DNA of 43,655 nucleotides. It comes from Verrucomicrobiota bacterium (GTDB lineage Bacteria > Verrucomicrobiota > Verrucomicrobiia > Chthoniobacterales > Chthoniobacteraceae). Within the stretch, counting starts at the first letter, position 1. Each line of letters starts with the position of its first letter. The position numbers and the translations under genes are program-made. Of this stretch, positions 39,897 through 43,655 are shown in pieces. The DNA is taken from NCBI GenBank assembly GCA_009885995.1, contig VFJQ01000105.1, forward strand, positions 1-43,655, read 5' to 3'. The notes beneath the pieces were generated by a model, which saw only the letters and a program-made list of their open reading frames with translations, was not told the origin of the DNA and did no database searches.

Positions 39897-40757
39897 GTGA
39901 TCCCCTGTAGCCCCCGGCGCCCGAGGCGCTTTAACTCGATTCTGCTAGCGACCCTCGTGTCTGCGCTGCTGCCGGCGGCGCTCCACGCCCACGGGACGAG
40001 CCACGAAGTGATCGAAGCGGTGAGCCGCGAGATTACGGCGCGGCCGGACGAAGCGTCGCTGTATCTGCGGCGAGCTTTTCTTCACCTCGAGCATGGCGAC
40101 TGGCACGCGTGCCTGCTCGATACGGATGAGGCGGAGCGGCGGCAGACTGCGGACCTCGGCGTGGGTGTGATCCGCGGGCGGGCGCTCGCAGCGGGCGGGC
40201 AGTTCGTCGAGGCGAAGGCGGTGCTCGATGCATTTGTGGTCGCGCATCCGGCTCACGCTGCAGGGCTGATGGAGCGAGCGAGAGTGCGCGGCGCGCTGGG
40301 GCAGAAGGCGGAGGCGGCGGACGATTTCGTGCGCGCGATGGCGCACACGCCGCAGCCGGAGCCGGATCACGTTTTCGAACTCGCCGGCTTTCTCTGCCGG
40401 GCGGGGCGCGAGCCGGACGCGGTTGCCGCGATCGACTCGGCTCTCACGACCGCGCCCGCGCAACCCGCGCTGGTGGAGCGCGCGGTGCAGATCGAAGCGG
40501 AGCTCGGGCATTTCGATGCGGCGCTGCGGCGTCTCGATGGCGCGATGCGGGTGGTGAAAATGAAGGAACCGCTGCTGGCGAAACGCGCGGCCTTGCTCGC
40601 GCAGGCGGGGCGCATTCGCGAGTCGATGGCGGCGTGGCGCGAATTGCAGGCTCGAGTCGCGTCGCTGCCGGAAGCGGAGCGCGATTCGCACGCGATGTCC
40701 GCGCTCGCGGAGCAGACGCGTCACGCACTCGCGGCACTCGGAAACTTCAGGCCGTGA
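39897..40757 (+). CDS. Secreted TPR-repeat protein
   Basis: A 286-residue protein from GTG 39897, with GGAG five bases upstream. The N-terminus is a signal peptide (RRPRR, then a Leu/Ala core ending LHAHG). The mature part is a helical solenoid of about six degenerate TPR units, for example EASLYLRRAFLHLEHGDWHAC and DHVFELAGFLCRAGREPDAV. Such proteins bind partner proteins. Its stop overlaps the GTG of the phosphatase gene by 4 bases, so the partner may be that enzyme. A longer frame from 39825 overlaps the divergent dioxygenase gene and lacks a signal peptide at its start. Confidence 0.8.
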   Translation: MIPCSPRRPRRFNSILLATLVSALLPAALHAHGTSHEVIEAVSREITARPDEASLYLRRAFLHLEHGDWHACLLDTDEAERRQTADLGVGVIRGRALAAGGQFVEAKAVLDAFVVAHPAHAAGLMERARVRGALGQKAEAADDFVRAMAHTPQPEPDHVFELAGFLCRAGREPDAVAAIDSALTTAPAQPALVERAVQIEAELGHFDAALRRLDGAMRVVKMKEPLLAKRAALLAQAGRIRESMAAWRELQARVASLPEAERDSHAMSALAEQTRHALAALGNFRP

Positions 40758-43357
40758 AACTAGCCCCCTTGTTTCTTCTCCTCCCCGTCATGGCGCTCGC
40801 GCAGGCCAGCTACACGGGCACGGACTACGTGCAGAATTTCGATTCGATGGGCACCGCGGGCACGGCGCCGCCGACGGGGTGGTCGTTCTACGGCGCGCTC
40901 GGCGGCTCGGGCAGCACGTGGACGAATGCGACAGGCATCGCCGCCAGCGCGATCGGCGGCGGGACGCTAAACAACACGCTCACGGCGACGACGACGTTCA
41001 CCGGCTTGAGCAACACGGCCGGATACAACTACGCACTCTCGACCTCGACGAGCGACCGCGCGATCGGCACATCGCCGACGACCGGCCAGGGCGTGGTGTG
41101 GCAGCTCGCGATTACGAATGGCACGGGTGCGGCGATCTCAACGGTGCGCCTGAGCTACGACATCCGCCTCTTCACCGCGCCCTCGACGGCGAATTCGCTG
41201 CCGGGTTACTGGCTCTTCGCGAGCACCGATGGTGGCGCGACTTGGGCGAACGTGAGCGCGCTCAATCCTGCGCTCAGCGGAGGGGTCGTGGTGGTGCCGA
41301 ATACGACCGGCGTGACTCTCGTGACGAGTGCGGTCTTCACGCTGCCAACTGCGTGGAACCCGACCGCGACGCTGCGGCTGCGCTGGGTGGACGACAACGC
41401 GACGGAGACTTCGCCGGACCAAATCATCGGGCTGGATAACGTGCGTCTCGGCCAACCGGTCGGACTGCCGCCGAGCGTGGCGATGAATGCGCCCGCGGAT
41501 GGCTCGGATTTCACGGTGGGCGGCACGATCCAACTCGCGGCAAATGCGAGCGACGCCGACGGTTCGATCTCGAAGGTCGAGTTTTTCGCAAACGGCACTC
41601 GGCTCGGCGAAGACCTCAGCGCGCCATATGAATACGCGTGGAGTGGTGGGGGCGTGGGCACTCACAGCGTCGTCGCGCGCGCGACGGACAACGACGGGAA
41701 TGCCGCGATGTCCGGGGCGATCAGCGTCGTGGTGAACGGACTCACGCGTGGGCCTTACCTCAACCAAGGCAACACGACGAGCATCGTGGTGCGCTGGCGC
41801 AGCAGCCAGGCGGTCTTCGGACGCGTGCGCTACGGGACATCGAGCGCGAACCTCGATCAGTTCGTGGATGAGACGGCGGCAACCACCGAGCACGTGGTGA
41901 CGCTCACCGGCCTCGCCACTTACACCCGCTACTACTACAGCGTCGGGTCGCCCACCGATACGCTCGCGGGTGGCGATGCGGAGCACACGTTCCGCACCTC
42001 GCCCACCACCGCCACAAACACGCGGATCTGGGTGCTCGGGGACGCTGGCCGCGCGAATGCAAACCAGGCGGCGGTGCGCGACGCCTACTACGCGTGGACT
42101 GGGGCGCGCACGCCGGACCTCTGCCTCATGCTCGGCGATAACGCTTACAACAGCGGCACCGATCTCGAATACCAGGCGGCGGTGTTCAATATGTATCCCG
42201 CCTTCCTGCGGAAGATGCCGCTGTGGTCGTGCCTCGGGAATCACGATGCGAACAACGGCAGCACGAGTAGCACGGCGAACTTCCCGTATTTCGACATGTT
42301 CACCTTTCCCACGGCGGGCGAGTGCGGCGGGCTGCCGACGGGGACCGAGCGATACTTCAGCTTCGACTACGGGAATATCCACTTCGTGAACCTCGACTCA
42401 CAGACCAGCAGCCGCGCGACAAACGGCGCGATGGCGACGTGGCTGGCAGCCGATCTCGCCGCGACGACGAAGACGTGGATCATCGCACTCTTCCATCACC
42501 CGCCTTACACGAAGGGAAGCCACGATTCCGACACGGAGACGCAGTTGATCGAGATGCGCACGAACTTCGGGCCGATCCTCGAAGCCGGCGGCGTCGATCT
42601 TGTGCTCGTCGGCCACAGCCACTGCTACGAGCGCACATTTTTCATCGATGGCCACGACGGGCCGAGCGGCACTTTCACCGCCGCGCATAAGAAGCAGACG
42701 GGCAGCGGCCAACCGGCAGGCGACGGCGCTTACATCAAGCCAAGCACCGGGCCGCGCGATCATTTCGGCGCCGTCTATACGCTCACCGGCAGCGCGGGCG
42801 AGGCCGATGGCGGTCCACTGAATCACCCGGCGATGTTCGTGAGCTACAACACGATGGGCAGTTTCAATATCGACATCGACGGCAATCAACTCAGCGCGAC
42901 TTACATCGAGTCCGACAACGAGATCACCGACACCTTTACGATCATCAAGCAAGGCGCTGCTGACAGCGATGGCGACGGCGTGGCGGACGCGTTCGAGATC
43001 GCGAACGGGATGAACCGATTCAGCCCCGGCGATGCGACGTTCGACGACGACGGCGACGGGAACACGGCGCTCGCCGAGTATCTCTTCGGGCTGAACCCGG
43101 GCGCGTCCGATCGCTACGGCTGGACCACGACGCGCAACGTGGCGACGGGTTTTCACGAGGTCACCTTTCCCACGCTGGCGCAGCGCGGGCATCAGATTTT
43201 CTGGAGCGAAGATCTGCTCACCTGGCAGGCAGCCACGGCGATCATTGCCGGCGATGGAACGACTAAGATGTGGGTGGACGATGGAGTCGTCACCGGCGGC
43301 GTGCCCAGCGCGACCCAGCGGCGCTTTTACCGCGTCGAGGTCAGCAACGGGCCGTAG
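40754..43357 (+). CDS. Large secreted purple-acid-phosphatase-like metallophosphoesterase
   Basis: An 867-residue exported protein starting at GTG 40754 (GTGA overlap). A signal peptide (1-18) is followed by a Thr/Gly-rich beta-domain (to about 235), a bacterial Ig-like domain of the Big_9 type (about 237-328), and an FnIII-like purple acid phosphatase N-domain (about 331-415). A calcineurin-type phosphoesterase (about 423-720) has WVLGDAG, MLGDNAYNSGTD, LGNHD and LVGHSHCYER. An Asp-rich calcium loop segment (DSDGDGVADAF, 736 onward) and a C-terminal domain with DLLTWQ and RRFYRVE follow. All metal-ligand motifs are present. It probably releases phosphate outside the cell. Confidence 0.92.
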   Translation: MKLAPLFLLLPVMALAQASYTGTDYVQNFDSMGTAGTAPPTGWSFYGALGGSGSTWTNATGIAASAIGGGTLNNTLTATTTFTGLSNTAGYNYALSTSTSDRAIGTSPTTGQGVVWQLAITNGTGAAISTVRLSYDIRLFTAPSTANSLPGYWLFASTDGGATWANVSALNPALSGGVVVVPNTTGVTLVTSAVFTLPTAWNPTATLRLRWVDDNATETSPDQIIGLDNVRLGQPVGLPPSVAMNAPADGSDFTVGGTIQLAANASDADGSISKVEFFANGTRLGEDLSAPYEYAWSGGGVGTHSVVARATDNDGNAAMSGAISVVVNGLTRGPYLNQGNTTSIVVRWRSSQAVFGRVRYGTSSANLDQFVDETAATTEHVVTLTGLATYTRYYYSVGSPTDTLAGGDAEHTFRTSPTTATNTRIWVLGDAGRANANQAAVRDAYYAWTGARTPDLCLMLGDNAYNSGTDLEYQAAVFNMYPAFLRKMPLWSCLGNHDANNGSTSSTANFPYFDMFTFPTAGECGGLPTGTERYFSFDYGNIHFVNLDSQTSSRATNGAMATWLAADLAATTKTWIIALFHHPPYTKGSHDSDTETQLIEMRTNFGPILEAGGVDLVLVGHSHCYERTFFIDGHDGPSGTFTAAHKKQTGSGQPAGDGAYIKPSTGPRDHFGAVYTLTGSAGEADGGPLNHPAMFVSYNTMGSFNIDIDGNQLSATYIESDNEITDTFTIIKQGAADSDGDGVADAFEIANGMNRFSPGDATFDDDGDGNTALAEYLFGLNPGASDRYGWTTTRNVATGFHEVTFPTLAQRGHQIFWSEDLLTWQAATAIIAGDGTTKMWVDDGVVTGGVPSATQRRFYRVEVSNGP

Positions 43358-43363
43358 CCCCCC

Positions 43364-43531
43364 ATGACTGCACCCGCTCAGACCTCGCCTACCGTCGCCA
43401 CCCGCATCCGCTCCGTCGATGCGCTGCGCGGGTTCGACATGCTTTGGATTCTCGGCGCCGGCACGCTGGTGCAGGCGATCAGCAAGATGAGCGACAATGG
43501 CGCCACGCGATTCCTCACCACGCAGCTCTAG
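43364..43531 (+). pseudogene. Truncated membrane acyltransferase (DUF5009/HGSNAT-like), N-terminal fragment
   Basis: Translation from ATG 43364 gives 55 residues: a polar start, then RSVDALRGFDMLWILGAGTL, the hallmark opening of DUF5009 / heparan-alpha-glucosaminide N-acetyltransferase-like membrane proteins. Family members normally continue for 350-400 residues, with a Leu-Asp/Glu-His segment after this point. Here TAG follows LTTQL directly, and the sequence changes to AT-richer DNA without similarity to the family. An insertion at about 43529 best explains the break; the rest of the gene could lie beyond the window. Confidence 0.75.
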
Positions 43532-43655
43532 TGGAGTCCGTCACAATGAGCGGGGAATAAGTGTTTATGGGAGTTTCTTTCGGGCGCGTTTCACTTTCAT
43601 GAGAAAATCCCGAGCCTTTGCAGTCCAGACGAAGGGGGTGGGGTGGCGGTTATAG
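43530..43655. mobile_element. Possible end of an inserted element
   Basis: The sequence from about 43530 interrupts the acyltransferase gene and is noticeably richer in A and T (AATAAGTGTTTATGGG) than everything upstream. A GTGGAGTCCGTCACAATGAG block at its edge could be a terminal repeat. A short frame from ATG 43599 (MRKSRAFAVQTKG) reaches the window end but is only 18 codons before TAG. No transposase can be recognised in 126 bases, so the assignment is tentative. Confidence 0.35.

Noticed and set aside
43599..43655. 18-codon frame ending exactly at the window edge as a gene
   Set aside because: Too short, no recognisable product, and closed by a stop at the last base.
1..43655. CRISPR arrays, tRNA and rRNA genes
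   Set aside because: No regularly spaced direct repeats and no tRNA-like cloverleaf or rRNA sequence were noticed; a covariance-model search would be needed to exclude small RNAs.

Overview
The window is high-GC bacterial DNA, about two thirds G+C by eye, and most likely comes from a Verrucomicrobiota chromosome. Four things point that way: an exosortase fused to an EpsI-type tail, a PEP-CTERM-like substrate ending in an Arg cluster, dispersed palindromic repeats of the GGTAGGGACCGCTG type, and large secreted enzymes with Ig-like and Asp-rich calcium-binding modules. The phylum assignment is inference; there is no rRNA or other marker gene.

Region 1 (1-3800) is a protein-sorting module. A secreted protein with a C-terminal sorting signal (379-1191, minus) is divergent from an exosortase (1222-2793, plus). 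Two copies of a palindromic repeat element (37-190 and 2817-2959) bracket the pair. Next to it is an unrecognised secreted protein with four GEPD[FY]K repeats (3019-3792, minus).

Region 2 (4011-34295) is one nearly gap-free run of 30 plus-strand genes for a secreted or surface polysaccharide. It holds an outer-membrane barrel, a Wza-type export protein, a Wzc-type copolymerase/tyrosine kinase, GDP-mannose 4,6-dehydratase, an ABC exporter (Wzm/Wzt with a C-terminal sugar-binding domain), and fifteen known or probable glycosyltransferases. It also holds two FkbM methyltransferases, a third methyltransferase, an asparagine-synthase-like amidotransferase, two acyl/acetyltransferases, a Wzy-like polymerase, a small unknown ORF and an L,D-transpeptidase. 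No gap exceeds 13 bp, and eighteen junctions are 4-base ATGA or GTGA overlaps, so the locus is probably one very long transcript with coupled translation. No initiating phosphoglycosyltransferase and no Wzx flippase is present.

Region 3 (34308-39813) holds a class C beta-lactamase-like serine hydrolase, a neutral-ceramidase-like hydrolase, an AraC regulator divergent from a Gfo/Idh/MocA oxidoreductase, and a phytanoyl-CoA-dioxygenase-like enzyme. This looks like a small catabolic neighbourhood unrelated to polysaccharide assembly.

Region 4 (39897-43655) has a TPR protein coupled to a large secreted purple-acid-phosphatase-like protein. It ends with the first 55 codons of a membrane acyltransferase that breaks off into AT-richer sequence, probably an inserted element.

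The best working model is a locus that builds a complex, branched, possibly methylated and acetylated polysaccharide, exports it, and co-encodes the exosortase that places a cognate protein at the cell surface. Starts were chosen from 4-base overlaps and signal peptides where possible; Shine-Dalgarno motifs are mostly weak here.
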